The position numbers were made by a program, and so were the translations under genes. From Psychroflexus sp. MES1-P1E (lineage in GTDB: Bacteria; Bacteroidota; Bacteroidia; Flavobacteriales; Flavobacteriaceae), in the NCBI RefSeq assembly GCF_002836055.1, contig NZ_PJBS01000317.1, positions 1 through 45,225 of the forward strand: a stretch of DNA of 45,225 nucleotides, in the 5' to 3' direction. Positions within the stretch are counted from its first letter, which is position 1. Each line of letters begins with the position of its first letter. A model generated the notes under the pieces. It was given only the letters and a program-made list of their open reading frames with translations, was not told where the DNA came from and searched no databases. This document shows positions 7,691 through 16,498 of the stretch, piece by piece.

Positions 7691-8827
7691 TTAGTAATTT
7701 ACATAATCAATGATTTCAAGGCCATACCCTATCATCCCCACTCTTTTTTTATGTTTTGTGTTGGACATCAATTTGATTTTATGAACCCCAACATCGTGTA
7801 AAATTTGAGCTCCAATACCAAAGTCTTTTTCATCCATAACTACTCTAGGTGCTTTAGCAATATCACCTTCACTTTGATTTAATTTAAGAGCCTTTAACCT
7901 AGATATTAAATTAAACCCTTGTATATCTTGGTTTATAAAAACTATAGCTCCTTTGCCTTCCACATTCAATTGCTTGAACATACTGTCAAGCTTTTGATCA
8001 GAATTGTTGGTAAGTGTTCCTAAAATATCACTATTTACTAAGGTTGAATTCATTCTTACTAGAACTGGCTCATCAATCTTCCAAGTTCCTTTAGTCAAGG
8101 CCAAATGAACTTGATCGTTTGTAGTTTGGTGATAAGCTCTTAATCTAAATTGACCAAATCTTGTATTCAATTCAAAATCCTCAGACTTTTCAATAAGAGA
8201 ATCGTGCTGCATTCTGTAGGCTACTAAGTCCTCTATAGAAACTAATTTTAGACCGTGTTCTTTCGCGACGTCAACTAATTCTGGAAGTCTAGCCATACTT
8301 CCATCTTCATTCATGATTTCACAAATAACCCCAGCAGGTTTTAAACCAGCAAGTCTAGCAAAATCTATAGAGGCTTCTGTATGTCCAGTTCTTCGTAAAA
8401 CACCACCTTCTTTTGCTATGAGTGGAAAAATATGTCCAGGCCTATTTAAATCTTGTGGTCTTGTCTCATCGTCGCATAAGGCTTGTATGGTTTCAGACCG
8501 ATCTGAGGCAGAAATACCTGTAGTCACCCCCTTACCTCTAAGGTCTACAGAAACTGTAAATGCTGTTTCCATAGGATCGGTATTATTACTGACCATAGTG
8601 GTGAGACTTAATTTTTTACAACGTCCTTCAGTTAAAGGTGAGCAAATAAGACCTCTTCCATACTTTGCCATAAAATTTATTATCTCTGGAGTTACCTTTT
8701 CTGCCGCTGCCAAAAAGTCGCCCTCGTTTTCTCTATCTTCATCATCCACAACTATGATGATTTTTCCTGCTCTTACATCATCTATGGCTTCCTGTATAGA
8801 ATCCAATCTTATTTTACTCTGTTTCAT
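7691..8827 (-). CDS. ribBA: 3,4-dihydroxy-2-butanone-4-phosphate synthase with degenerate GTP cyclohydrolase II domain
   Basis: The 378-residue protein has an intact RibB half (1-205): DDEDRENEGDFLAAAEK at 28-44, RGLICSPLTEGRC, DLRGKGVTTGISASDRSETI, and RRTGHTEASIDFARLAG with the catalytic His. This half would make DHBP from ribulose-5-phosphate for riboflavin. The C-terminal half (about 220-378) aligns with GTP cyclohydrolase II by its framework (FGQFRLRAY, LVRMNS, DFGIGAQILHDVGVHKIKL, GYGLEI). However, the three zinc cysteines are replaced by L263, N274 and S276, and the GRG arginine by Gln303. GTP ring opening is therefore unlikely here and must be encoded elsewhere. It is the last gene of the ftsK-lolA-lptG-ribBA unit, with a 2-bp gap to lptG. 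Confidence 0.93.
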   Translation of the reverse strand: MKQSKIRLDSIQEAIDDVRAGKIIIVVDDEDRENEGDFLAAAEKVTPEIINFMAKYGRGLICSPLTEGRCKKLSLTTMVSNNTDPMETAFTVSVDLRGKGVTTGISASDRSETIQALCDDETRPQDLNRPGHIFPLIAKEGGVLRRTGHTEASIDFARLAGLKPAGVICEIMNEDGSMARLPELVDVAKEHGLKLVSIEDLVAYRMQHDSLIEKSEDFELNTRFGQFRLRAYHQTTNDQVHLALTKGTWKIDEPVLVRMNSTLVNSDILGTLTNNSDQKLDSMFKQLNVEGKGAIVFINQDIQGFNLISRLKALKLNQSEGDIAKAPRVVMDEKDFGIGAQILHDVGVHKIKLMSNTKHKKRVGMIGYGLEIIDYVNY

Positions 8828-8829
8828 TT

Positions 8830-10380
8830 TTATTTTTTTCTAATATTAAAAACTTTTAATTTTATATTTTTAACCAACTTATCTAAAGGAACAGCTATAA
8901 AATCTAGATTCACAAATCCTTGATCAGTTGTTGCTCTGTAAGTTAAATAAATACTCAAAGGAAAAAGAATAATGGTAGATAACCAAGACCCCAGAAATGG
9001 AGATAAACTTCCTCCTTCTGCACTATTTCCTGCAAACAATCCTATAAAATGGTAGGTCAAAAACACTATAACAGCAATAACCATTGGTAATCCGAGTCCT
9101 CCCTTTCTTATAATAGCCCCTAATGGAGCTCCTACAAAGAATAGAATAATGCAAGCAAAAGGCAAAGCATATTTACTATGCATAGCCATTTCAATCTTAT
9201 TCAAGAGAATTTCTTTTTGTTTAAACTGATTTTTTTTGGAAATAATCTGAGGTGTAATACTATTTACAGAGTTTGTAGCGACATTAAAAATTTGAGATCT
9301 CTGTCTGTAAGGATATTCCCAGAACAAACTATCTATGGAGAAATCTCTATAAACATTGTATTGGCTATCTTTTTCTGGGTCTGCACTTAAAATAGAATCT
9401 CTGCCTGTTTGGTCTGCACTAGTTTGGTTGATCTTTCTTTGGCTAGAACTATCAAGTTCAGCAGCAGAGTTTAAAGTTCTTTGGAGACCACTCCTTTGGT
9501 GTATTAATCTATTGAGGCGTTCTATACCTTTTACATAATCAATTGAAAAAGAATCCAACTGAATTCTTAGCTCACTTGTATTCAGCATCTTGTAGGGATG
9601 TTTCAAGCTCTCATCATCAAGATCTACATCATTGAAACCTGATAAATCTATGTTCAAAATATATTTATCAAAGGCACTTTTCACAAAGGGGGCCTTTAGC
9701 TTTTGCTGGTAAGTTTTTGTAAGGACTTCATCGTAATAGTTTCCATCGTATAAGACTAAAGATAAAACACTGGAAGTTTCTGCAGATTCCAATACACCAT
9801 GATCTGCCTTTATCACTGTGTAATTTCCAACTCTGTTATCTGATTTTTTATGAATAATGACATCGTCAAGGTTACGACCGTCAGGACCACTTTTTTTATT
9901 CACTTTTATATTGATATTTCCCATATCATTAAATGCTCCCTCTATAATAGCCAAAGACGGTTTTACTTGAGCAATATTTCTACGCATGTTCAACACCTTG
10001 CCTTCAGCATAGGGAATAACTGTATTCGCAAAATAAAAAGTGACTGCCCCTAGAAGCAGAATAAATACAATTAGGCTTCGCATAGCTCTTTGAAGAGAAA
10101 TACCAGCAGACTTCATCGCTGCAAATTCATATTGCTCTGCAAAACTCCCAAAAGTCATAATGGAGGTTAGCAAAATGGTTAGCGGGAGAACCATGGGAAT
10201 AAGGTTGGGAAGCAGGAAGAGTAAAAACCTCGAAATGATTTCCAAGTCGATGTCTTTACCAGCAAATTCCTCGATAAACCTCCAAACCGATTGAAGAATA
10301 AAAATAAGCATCAAAATTGTAAAAACAGATAAAAATGTTTTTACAAAAGAAACTAGAATATAGCGGTCTAAAATTTTCAA
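8830..10380 (-). CDS. LptF/LptG family LPS export permease
   Basis: The 516-residue protein has the family layout. Three membrane helices lie in the first 125 residues, starting MKILDRYILVSFVKTFLSVF. A large periplasmic beta-rich domain spans about 125-395, and three more helices follow (KYALPFACIILFFVGAPLG onward). In Gram-negative bacteria LptF and LptG form the inner-membrane core that LptB drives to extract LPS. Which of the two this is cannot be decided from sequence alone. The middle domain is longer than in the E. coli proteins (about 360 residues) and carries a Ser/Gln/Asp-rich stretch near 300-350. It lies 10 bp after lolA and 2 bp before ribBA. Confidence 0.87.
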   Translation of the reverse strand: MKILDRYILVSFVKTFLSVFTILMLIFILQSVWRFIEEFAGKDIDLEIISRFLLFLLPNLIPMVLPLTILLTSIMTFGSFAEQYEFAAMKSAGISLQRAMRSLIVFILLLGAVTFYFANTVIPYAEGKVLNMRRNIAQVKPSLAIIEGAFNDMGNINIKVNKKSGPDGRNLDDVIIHKKSDNRVGNYTVIKADHGVLESAETSSVLSLVLYDGNYYDEVLTKTYQQKLKAPFVKSAFDKYILNIDLSGFNDVDLDDESLKHPYKMLNTSELRIQLDSFSIDYVKGIERLNRLIHQRSGLQRTLNSAAELDSSSQRKINQTSADQTGRDSILSADPEKDSQYNVYRDFSIDSLFWEYPYRQRSQIFNVATNSVNSITPQIISKKNQFKQKEILLNKIEMAMHSKYALPFACIILFFVGAPLGAIIRKGGLGLPMVIAVIVFLTYHFIGLFAGNSAEGGSLSPFLGSWLSTIILFPLSIYLTYRATTDQGFVNLDFIAVPLDKLVKNIKLKVFNIRKK

Positions 10381-10390
10381 TACTTAATTT

Positions 10391-11044
10391 TTAATCTAGT
10401 TCATTGATATAATAATCTGCATATTTTGATCTTTGGAATTGAAAATGATTTGCTGAAAGTGGTTCGTTAGTTTTAAACTTAGTCACTCGGATCTCAATTT
10501 TCGTATCCCCAGGCTGAACCTGGATTAGGTTAAAAATATGCTTGGTTTGTCGATCTATTCCTAAAAGGATTTGCTTCATTTCATTTTTTGAATCCATAGG
10601 AATCAATTCCACATATTGAATCTTTCTTCCTTTTACATCTTGGATAATATCCATTTTGAAACGGTATCCTTCTTTGTAAAAAGTCAACATTTTAGAGGGA
10701 GTGATTTGTTCTGTATCCATTTCATCGTATAAAGAAATAGTCACTTCTTCGTCTTCTGGAACAATGGTATATATTTTCTTTCCATCAAAAATTTGAGTTG
10801 TTCCCATCAAGTTCAAAACATACTTGTCCCCTTTTATACTTACATCTCCTCTGGTTTCTTGTTTAAGATTCTGCTCTTGGTTTTCTAAAGTATAACTAAA
10901 GTCGATAACTAGATTATCGTAAGATTCTACTTTATTAAGAACCTCTTTTACAAGCTTTTTAGCTTCAGGATCATCTTGGGCTACTGTGCTATGACTTAAG
11001 AAAAAAGTAAATATAATAAAAGTTGATAGTGCAATTTTTTTCAT
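10391..11044 (-). CDS. LolA-like outer-membrane lipoprotein carrier protein
   Basis: The 217-residue secreted protein begins with a signal peptide (MKKIALSTFIIFTFFLSHSTVAQ, cleavage near residue 23). The remainder is an all-beta LolA-like fold with the typical run: KVESYDNLVIDFSYTLENQ, RGDVSIKGDKYVLNLMGTT, QIFDGKKIYTIVPEDEEV, then ITPSKMLTFYKEGYRFKM. LolA shuttles lipoproteins across the periplasm. Bacteroidota carry distant LolA homologues, so the exact cargo is uncertain. It lies between ftsK (3-bp gap) and the LPS permease (10-bp gap), so envelope proteins are co-transcribed with the cell-division translocase. Confidence 0.85.
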   Translation of the reverse strand: MKKIALSTFIIFTFFLSHSTVAQDDPEAKKLVKEVLNKVESYDNLVIDFSYTLENQEQNLKQETRGDVSIKGDKYVLNLMGTTQIFDGKKIYTIVPEDEEVTISLYDEMDTEQITPSKMLTFYKEGYRFKMDIIQDVKGRKIQYVELIPMDSKNEMKQILLGIDRQTKHIFNLIQVQPGDTKIEIRVTKFKTNEPLSANHFQFQRSKYADYYINELD

Positions 11045-11047
11045 AGA

Positions 11048-13456
11048 TTATGAATTTCGTTCGTTTTTAAGTAATTCTTCTAGGGCTATAAAATCTGGAA
11101 CCAAAACTTGTCTGGCTTTACTTCCTTCAAAAGGACCTACAATCCCTGCAGCTTCCAATTGATCAATAATTCTTCCAGCTCTGTTATAACCAAGTTTTAA
11201 TTTTCTTTGTAAAAGGGATGCTGAACCTTGCTGTGCATTAATAATAACTTCTGCAGCGTCTTTAAATAGCTTGTCTCTATCTTCGATATCATTATCAACA
11301 CCTATGCCAGAGTCCTCGCCAGAATACTCGGGTAATAGATAAGCATCAGGATAGGCTTTTTGTGAGCCAATAAAGTCTGTAATTCGCTCTACCTCAGGGG
11401 TATCTACAAAAGCGCACTGCAATCTAATTAAATCATTACCTTGGGTAAACAACATATCTCCTCTACCTATAAGCTGATCTGCACCTCCAGCATCTAAAAT
11501 TGTCCTTGAATCGATTTTAGACGTAACTCTAAACGCCATTCTGGCTGGAAAGTTAGCTTTTATCATTCCTGTAATAACATTCACAGAAGGCCTTTGGGTG
11601 GCGATAATTAAGTGTATCCCTATCGCTCTTGCCAATTGGGCTAATCTTGCGATTGGCGTTTCTACTTCTTTACCAGCAGTCATTATTAAATCTGCAAATT
11701 CATCGACGACCAACACAATATAAGGAAGGAATTTATGTCCATTTTCTGGATTTAATTTTCTAGCCTTAAATTTTGTATTGTACTCTTTGATGTTTCTCAC
11801 CAACGCATCTTTAAGGAGATTATATCGGTTGTCCATTTCGATGCATAATGAATTTAAAGTGTCAATTACTTTTGTGTTATCTGTAATAATAGCCTCTTCA
11901 GTATCAGGAAGCTTAGCTAAATAATGCCTTTCAATTTTATTGAAAAGAGTTAATTCTACTTTCTTGGGATCTACTAAAATAAATTTCACCTCAGCAGGAT
12001 GTTTTTGATATAAAAGTGACGTCAAGATTACATTTAAACCAACCGACTTACCTTGGCCTGTAGCTCCGGCCATAAGCAAGTGTGGCATTTTAGCAAGATC
12101 TACTGTGTAGGTTTCATTGGAGATGGTTTTACCCATAGCAATTGGTAACTCCATCTCTGCATTTTGAAATTTATTGGAGGCAACAACAGAACGCATAGGC
12201 ACAACCGATGGGTTTTGATTTGGAACTTCTATTCCTATGGTTCCACGTCCTGGGATTGGAGCTATAATCCGTATCCCAAGAGCAGAAAGTGACAAAGCAA
12301 TGTCGTCTTCAAGATTTTTAATTTTTGAGATTCGGATACCAGCTTCTGGAACAATCTCATATAAAGTAACTGTAGGACCAACGGTAGCTTTTATATGAGC
12401 AATTTCAATTTTATAATTCTTAAGCGTATCTACAATATTATTTTTATTCTGTTCCAATTCTTTTTGATCGATAGTAATGCCTCGACCAGAATTGTAATCC
12501 TTGAGCAACTCTATACTGGGAAACCGATAGTTTGCAAGCTCTAAAGTAGGATCAAATTCACCAAAATCTTCAACAAGTTTTCGACTAAGTTGGTCAGTTT
12601 CCCCCTCATCTTCAGTGGTTTCTACTTCCATCTCAACATCGTCTTGTTCTTCAGGTTTTGTAACACTTTCCTCTTTTTCTTCTTTGGACTCCTTTTGAAT
12701 TTTCTCGCTGTAAGAGTTTTCAATTTCTACATCTTTATCAACGTTAAGCTCTTTTGTAGAGTCTTGATTATTTTTATGAATGGCAATTTCAACCTCTTTG
12801 TTGATATCTTCTGAAGTAGGTTTACGTTGGAACTCCACTTCAGAAACCTCATCTTTAACTTGTTTCTTTTGCTTTGAATACGATTTTGATAAAGCATCTG
12901 GAGTGAGGTGTAATCTAGAAACCAAATAAATGATTAGCGTAAAAATCAAAATAAGCGTAACTCCGAGTTTACCGATATAATCTTGAAGAAAATCGTTCAG
13001 TTCAAAGCCAACTACTCCTCCTAAAATAGGGTTAGAAGAAGCGAAAAAGCCCAAAAGAAGTGAAAACCATAGAATAACATATGCCCCCCAAAACCATAAA
13101 GTTCTCAGTTTAAATAATTTTAGATTCAGAAATAAGTACATCCCGGTAAAAAAGAGCATGACAGGAAGACTCATGATAGATATACCAAAGCCTTTGTAAA
13201 TAAATGAATGACTGATATAAGCTCCAAACTTATTGAGCCAATTATCAGAAGATTCGCTTCTATCTAAGACATTAGCCATTAAGGATTGATCTGCTTGCCA
13301 ATTGAAGAAATAAGAAACAAAAGAGATGAATAATCCTATTGCAAAGAGCATCAAAAAACTCCCAAAAATAATTTTGGTACGCTTTGAAACCTTGAATTTA
13401 ACCTTAGGTTTAGTTTGTTTAGTCTTGGACTTAATAGGACGTTTAGTTTTGGTCAT
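11048..13456 (-). CDS. ftsK: DNA translocase FtsK
   Basis: The 802-residue protein couples chromosome segregation to septation. A basic N-terminus (KTKRPIKSKTKQTKPK) precedes about four membrane helices between 28 and 190. A charged Glu/Lys-rich linker follows (about 195-290). The motor domain has Walker A GATGQGKSVGLN near 463-474, Walker B YIVLVVDEFADL and IIATQRPSVNVITG. A C-terminal winged-helix gamma domain (LLQRKLKLGYNRAGRIIDQL) would read KOPS-type sites. It is first in the ftsK-lolA-lptG-ribBA unit, with a perfect -7 box 20 bp upstream of the start. Confidence 0.95.
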   Translation of the reverse strand: MTKTKRPIKSKTKQTKPKVKFKVSKRTKIIFGSFLMLFAIGLFISFVSYFFNWQADQSLMANVLDRSESSDNWLNKFGAYISHSFIYKGFGISIMSLPVMLFFTGMYLFLNLKLFKLRTLWFWGAYVILWFSLLLGFFASSNPILGGVVGFELNDFLQDYIGKLGVTLILIFTLIIYLVSRLHLTPDALSKSYSKQKKQVKDEVSEVEFQRKPTSEDINKEVEIAIHKNNQDSTKELNVDKDVEIENSYSEKIQKESKEEKEESVTKPEEQDDVEMEVETTEDEGETDQLSRKLVEDFGEFDPTLELANYRFPSIELLKDYNSGRGITIDQKELEQNKNNIVDTLKNYKIEIAHIKATVGPTVTLYEIVPEAGIRISKIKNLEDDIALSLSALGIRIIAPIPGRGTIGIEVPNQNPSVVPMRSVVASNKFQNAEMELPIAMGKTISNETYTVDLAKMPHLLMAGATGQGKSVGLNVILTSLLYQKHPAEVKFILVDPKKVELTLFNKIERHYLAKLPDTEEAIITDNTKVIDTLNSLCIEMDNRYNLLKDALVRNIKEYNTKFKARKLNPENGHKFLPYIVLVVDEFADLIMTAGKEVETPIARLAQLARAIGIHLIIATQRPSVNVITGMIKANFPARMAFRVTSKIDSRTILDAGGADQLIGRGDMLFTQGNDLIRLQCAFVDTPEVERITDFIGSQKAYPDAYLLPEYSGEDSGIGVDNDIEDRDKLFKDAAEVIINAQQGSASLLQRKLKLGYNRAGRIIDQLEAAGIVGPFEGSKARQVLVPDFIALEELLKNERNS

Positions 13457-13476
13457 AAAGATAATATCGCAGGAGA

Positions 13477-13484
13477 CAAAAATA
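13477..13484 (-). promoter_or_regulatory. -7 promoter box of the ftsK operon
   Basis: On the - strand the sequence is TATTTTTG, a perfect TANNTTTG match, 20 bp before the ftsK ATG (13456). A TTTTG lies about 24 bp further upstream as a possible -33 element. Confidence 0.5.
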
Positions 13485-13507
13485 CAAATATTAAACGCTT
13501 AAACTAA

Positions 13508-13882
13508 TCAAAATAGTGCGACAAAATAAGGAATATAAATCACCAAACCCATAACCAATGCAAATAGACCTGCAATCAAGACTGCCCCTGCCGCAAGATC
13601 TTTCACTTTTGCTATAGCCTCATCCTGATTAGGCTGGACAAAATTTGCTAACTCTTCTATCGCTGTATTTAGTCCTTCAAGACCTAGAATCAGAGCCATA
13701 ACACCCAATTGAGCTAACCATTCAGCTTTAGTAATTTCAAAATAAAAACCAGCTAAAAAAGCTAAAAGACAACTTAAAAGTTGGTATTTAAAACTGTCTT
13801 CTTTTAAAACCAATATCCACAATCCTTTAGAAGCGAAGACAAGAGATTTTAGGCGTTCAACTATTATTTTCTTGCTAAACAT
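13508..13882 (-). CDS. dgkA: Diacylglycerol kinase family protein (DgkA type)
   Basis: The 124-residue integral membrane protein has about three helices and the DgkA signature LGLEGLNTAIEELANFV at about 74-90, followed by DEAIAKVKDLAAGAVLIAG. The catalytic Glu and Asn of the family are present. The enzyme phosphorylates a membrane lipid alcohol. In many Gram-positives and Bacteroidota the preferred substrate is undecaprenol rather than diacylglycerol, which cannot be settled here. It lies 51 bp upstream of ftsK on the same strand. A terminator at 13929-13966 separates it from the peroxiredoxin operon. Confidence 0.9.
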   Translation of the reverse strand: MFSKKIIVERLKSLVFASKGLWILVLKEDSFKYQLLSCLLAFLAGFYFEITKAEWLAQLGVMALILGLEGLNTAIEELANFVQPNQDEAIAKVKDLAAGAVLIAGLFALVMGLVIYIPYFVALF

Positions 13883-13928
13883 TGATTGACTAATCTAATT
13901 GATTTCATGGATCTAAAATAGGTACAAA

Positions 13929-13966
13929 TAAAAAAAGAAACTGAATATCAGTTTCTTTTTTTATTT
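13929..13966. terminator. Bidirectional-type terminator between the DUF6952-like gene and dgkA
   Basis: GAAACTGA (13937-13944), loop ATA, TCAGTTTC (13948-13955): a perfect 8-bp stem flanked by an A-run on one side and a T-run on the other. It lies just past the stop of the 13984-14232 gene (- strand) and should end the peroxiredoxin-thioredoxin transcript. Confidence 0.88.
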
Positions 13967-13983
13967 TAGGATTAAGATAAAAT

Positions 13984-14232
13984 CTATTTGTCTATAGAAC
14001 CCAAAACTCGTTTTGCAAAAGTATTGCCTGCGTCTTTTTCTGACATGCCCTCTTTAACCATTTTATCCATTTCTATGGCTCCAGCGATATTTGTTATGAT
14101 TTCGCCTATAATGTCCATTTCTTCGTCTGTAACAGATCTATGTTCACAAAAAGATTCTAAAACCTCAATAGTATGCTCTAATTTCTGAGCATCGTTGTTC
14201 TTCTGAAAATGTTTAATTACTGGTAACTTCAT
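13984..14232 (-). CDS. DUF6952-like small protein
   Basis: The 82-residue acidic, helical protein has MKLPVIKHFQ at the start, a middle ETIEVL-like helix (HTIEVLESFCEH), TDEEMDIIGEIITNIAGAIE, and the C-terminal FAKRVLGSIDK. Family recognition as DUF6952 is from memory of flavobacterial proteins next to thioredoxin; no biochemical role is known to me. The start overlaps the end of the thioredoxin gene by 20 bp, so translation is probably coupled. A redox-linked accessory role is inference from context. No signal peptide or cofactor motif is visible. There is one cysteine. Confidence 0.8.
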   Translation of the reverse strand: MKLPVIKHFQKNNDAQKLEHTIEVLESFCEHRSVTDEEMDIIGEIITNIAGAIEMDKMVKEGMSEKDAGNTFAKRVLGSIDK

Positions 14233-14527
14233 CTACTAATTCTTTTAAAGATTCAAATTTATTAGTTTGAACTTGATTTTTAAATTCTCCATTTTTAAAC
14301 GTCGCAAAAGTTGGTAAGTTATCCACAGTCGCCAATTTTCTAGATTCAGGGAATTTTTCTGCATCTACAATAATGAATTGAATACCTTCATTCTCTTTCG
14401 CTAATTTTTTAAATTTTGGCTTCATCAATCTACAATTCCCACACCATGTTGCTGAATATTGTACAACAACTGTGTCGTTATTTTTTAGAGAATCCGCCAA
14501 ATTATCTTGATCTAATTCTAGAAACAT
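14213..14527 (-). CDS. Thioredoxin family protein
   Basis: The 104-residue cytoplasmic thioredoxin has the active site YSATWCGNCRLMKP (CGNC rather than the classic CGPC) and the cis-proline region VDNLPTFATFKNGE. Phe/Tyr pattern and length fit a single-domain thioredoxin. The CGNC dipeptide changes redox potential relative to thioredoxin 1, so it may be a dedicated reductant for the upstream peroxiredoxin; that partner assignment is inferred from adjacency. It lies 52 bp after the peroxiredoxin stop, and the gap contains a stem-loop at 14547-14570. Confidence 0.92.
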   Translation of the reverse strand: MFLELDQDNLADSLKNNDTVVVQYSATWCGNCRLMKPKFKKLAKENEGIQFIIVDAEKFPESRKLATVDNLPTFATFKNGEFKNQVQTNKFESLKELVDEVTSN

Positions 14528-14546
14528 AATTTATGATTTTAAGTTA

Positions 14547-14570
14547 GGCTAGACCTGGTTAGGCCTAGCC
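14547..14570. other. Intercistronic stem-loop between peroxiredoxin and thioredoxin genes
   Basis: GGCTAG-A-CCT, loop GGTT, AGG-C-CTAGCC: a nine-pair stem with one internal mismatch. There is no U-run in the transcribed (-) direction, so it looks like an RNA-processing or stability hairpin rather than a standard terminator. Confidence 0.5.
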
Positions 14571-14579
14571 AAAATTATT

Positions 14580-15218
14580 TTAATTACTTGATAAATAAGA
14601 AGAAACTCCTTTTCTATCTGCTTTCATGCTTTCTTTACCTTCTTCCCAGTTTGCAGGACAAACTTCTCCATGTTTCTGTACGTGAGTATACGCATCAATC
14701 ATTCTTAAAAATTCATTGACGTTACGCCCTACTGGAAAGAAATTTACACCTTCGTGAAATACCAATCCTTCTTCGTCGATTAGGTATGTTGCTCTATAAG
14801 TAACATTATCTCCATCTACTGTAAGATGTCCATCCTCATCGTCATATCTTTCATTAGTAATGTCTAATATACCTAATCTAGAACTTAAGTTTCTATTAGA
14901 ATCCGAAATAATCGGGTATGTAACACCTTCAATACCTCCATCATCTTTAGGAGTATTTAACCAAGCAAAATGAACTTCTGCAGTATCACAAGATGCTCCT
15001 ATTACTATAGTATTCTTTTTCTCAAATTCTGGTAAAGCGTCTTGGAAGGCATGCAATTCTGTTGGGCACACATAAGTAAAATCTTTAGGATACCAGAAAA
15101 GCACTATTTTTTTATTTTCTTTTTTTGCTTTCTCTAAAATATTAATTTCAAAAGTATCCCCCATTTCATCAATGGCATTAACTTTTAAATCTGGAAATTT
15201 TTTTCCTACTATAGACAT
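14580..15218 (-). CDS. Peroxiredoxin (2-Cys, AhpC/Prx1 type)
   Basis: The 212-residue protein reduces hydrogen peroxide and organic peroxides. The peroxidatic cysteine is in the motif FTYVCPTELHAFQ. The resolving cysteine is in GEVCPANWEEGKESM near the C-terminus. GASCDTAEVHFAW and the conserved Arg-containing RATYLIDEEG stretch are also present. It heads the unit followed by a thioredoxin and a small protein. A perfect -7 box lies about 34 bp upstream of the ATG. The two-cysteine pattern implies reduction by thioredoxin or AhpF, which fits the neighbouring thioredoxin. Confidence 0.94.
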   Translation of the reverse strand: MSIVGKKFPDLKVNAIDEMGDTFEINILEKAKKENKKIVLFWYPKDFTYVCPTELHAFQDALPEFEKKNTIVIGASCDTAEVHFAWLNTPKDDGGIEGVTYPIISDSNRNLSSRLGILDITNERYDDEDGHLTVDGDNVTYRATYLIDEEGLVFHEGVNFFPVGRNVNEFLRMIDAYTHVQKHGEVCPANWEEGKESMKADRKGVSSYLSSN

Positions 15219-15251
15219 ATTGTTTAATTTTGTTTGTTATTAACTTCATTA

Positions 15252-15259
15252 CAAAAATA
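15252..15259 (-). promoter_or_regulatory. -7 promoter box of the peroxiredoxin operon
   Basis: On the - strand TATTTTTG matches TANNTTTG, 33 bp before the peroxiredoxin start. No obvious OxyR-like palindrome was recognised around it. Confidence 0.5.
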
Positions 15260-15341
15260 TAACATAAGTTAGATTTAAACATGGAAGTTTTAAAATCTAT
15301 TCTTATAGCTAGATAAGTTTAGTTTATAGCTATAACCTTCT

Positions 15342-16484
15342 CTAATGATCTGAAGAAAAAGCCATTAGCAAATCTTGCTTTAGATCTTCAGTATCTTCAA
15401 TACCTACAGAAAAACGTATAAGATTAGATTTAATGCCTTGAGCATGACGTTCTTCAGCAGTCAACAAAGAATGAGATGTTTTTTCTGGAGATAAAACCGT
15501 ACTCTCTACTCCTCCTAAGCTCAAAACGTTTTTAATCATTTTTAAAGAGTCAAAGAATTTGACAGTATCACGCTTTTCATTTAATTCGAAAGATAGCATT
15601 CCTCCAAAACCCAACATTTGGTCTTTAGCTAATTGGTGATGAGGATTTGATTCTAAACCTGGGTAATAGACTTTATCTACAAAACTAGAAGTCTCAAGAA
15701 ACTCTGCCATATCCATGGCATTTTGGGTTTGCTGTTTAACTCTTAGGTTAAGTGTTTTCATACTTCGCTCAAGTAACCAAACGGTTTGGTCCGCGAGACT
15801 TCCTCCAAAATTCTTTGCTTTAGAAAATACTTTATTCATAATAGCTTCTGTAGATGCTACAGCGCCAGCCGTAATATCACTATGCCCCCCAAGATATTTT
15901 GTGGCACTGTGTATAACGATGTCAATTCCAAGATCGATTGGTCTTTGATTAATAGGACTGGCGAACGTATTATCGGCCATTGTTAAGATACCTTTTTCCT
16001 TTGCAAATTTAGATACTAATTTAAGGTCTGTTATTTCCAATAAGGGATTTGAGGGAGTTTCTATGTAAAGTAGTTTAGTCTCAGGTTTTACAGTAGACTC
16101 CAAAAGTGTCCAATTATTCACATCGATGAAATCGAAACTTATTCCATAGCGATGACATTCTTCAATAATGAAATTACGAGTTCCCCCATAAATCTGATTT
16201 TGAAGGATAACGTGATCTCCAGATTCCAATACACTCAACATAGCTGTAGTTATGGCTGCCATTCCACTTCCAAATATAAGGGCTGACTCAGCATGCTCCA
16301 ATTCAGCTATTTTTTTCGCCAAATAATATTGGTTGGGACTATTAAAATATCTAGGATAGATAGAAGTTTCTAGACCTTCATAAGCATAAGCTGTAGACAT
16401 ATATAGTGGAGAAACAGCTCCTTTATAAATGGTGTCTTTTACATCACCACTATGAACACAAATTGTATTTAAGCCTTTTTGCAT
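15342..16484 (-). CDS. Cystathionine gamma-synthase/lyase family PLP enzyme
   Basis: A trans-sulfuration-family enzyme with the PLP-lysine motif HSATKYLGGHSD, the aspartate region MADNTFASP, the ALIFGSGMAAITTAML phosphate-cup segment, and the C-terminal SLGGVESTVLSPEKTSHS then IRFSVGIEDTEDL. It could be cystathionine gamma-synthase, gamma-lyase or methionine gamma-lyase; sequence alone does not decide. I place the start at 16484 (MQKGLNTICVHSGD), giving 380 residues. A longer reading to 16559 adds 25 poorly conserved Lys-rich residues and would run through a perfect TAAATTTG -7 box at 16499-16506. It is divergent from hutI. Confidence 0.88.
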   Translation of the reverse strand: MQKGLNTICVHSGDVKDTIYKGAVSPLYMSTAYAYEGLETSIYPRYFNSPNQYYLAKKIAELEHAESALIFGSGMAAITTAMLSVLESGDHVILQNQIYGGTRNFIIEECHRYGISFDFIDVNNWTLLESTVKPETKLLYIETPSNPLLEITDLKLVSKFAKEKGILTMADNTFASPINQRPIDLGIDIVIHSATKYLGGHSDITAGAVASTEAIMNKVFSKAKNFGGSLADQTVWLLERSMKTLNLRVKQQTQNAMDMAEFLETSSFVDKVYYPGLESNPHHQLAKDQMLGFGGMLSFELNEKRDTVKFFDSLKMIKNVLSLGGVESTVLSPEKTSHSLLTAEERHAQGIKSNLIRFSVGIEDTEDLKQDLLMAFSSDH

Positions 16485-16498
16485 TTTCTTTTTTTTTT

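Noticed and set aside
8313-8843. A 176-codon + strand frame opposite ribBA
   Set aside because: It is fully antisense to the conserved RibB domain and Ser/Pro-rich, typical of a shadow frame.
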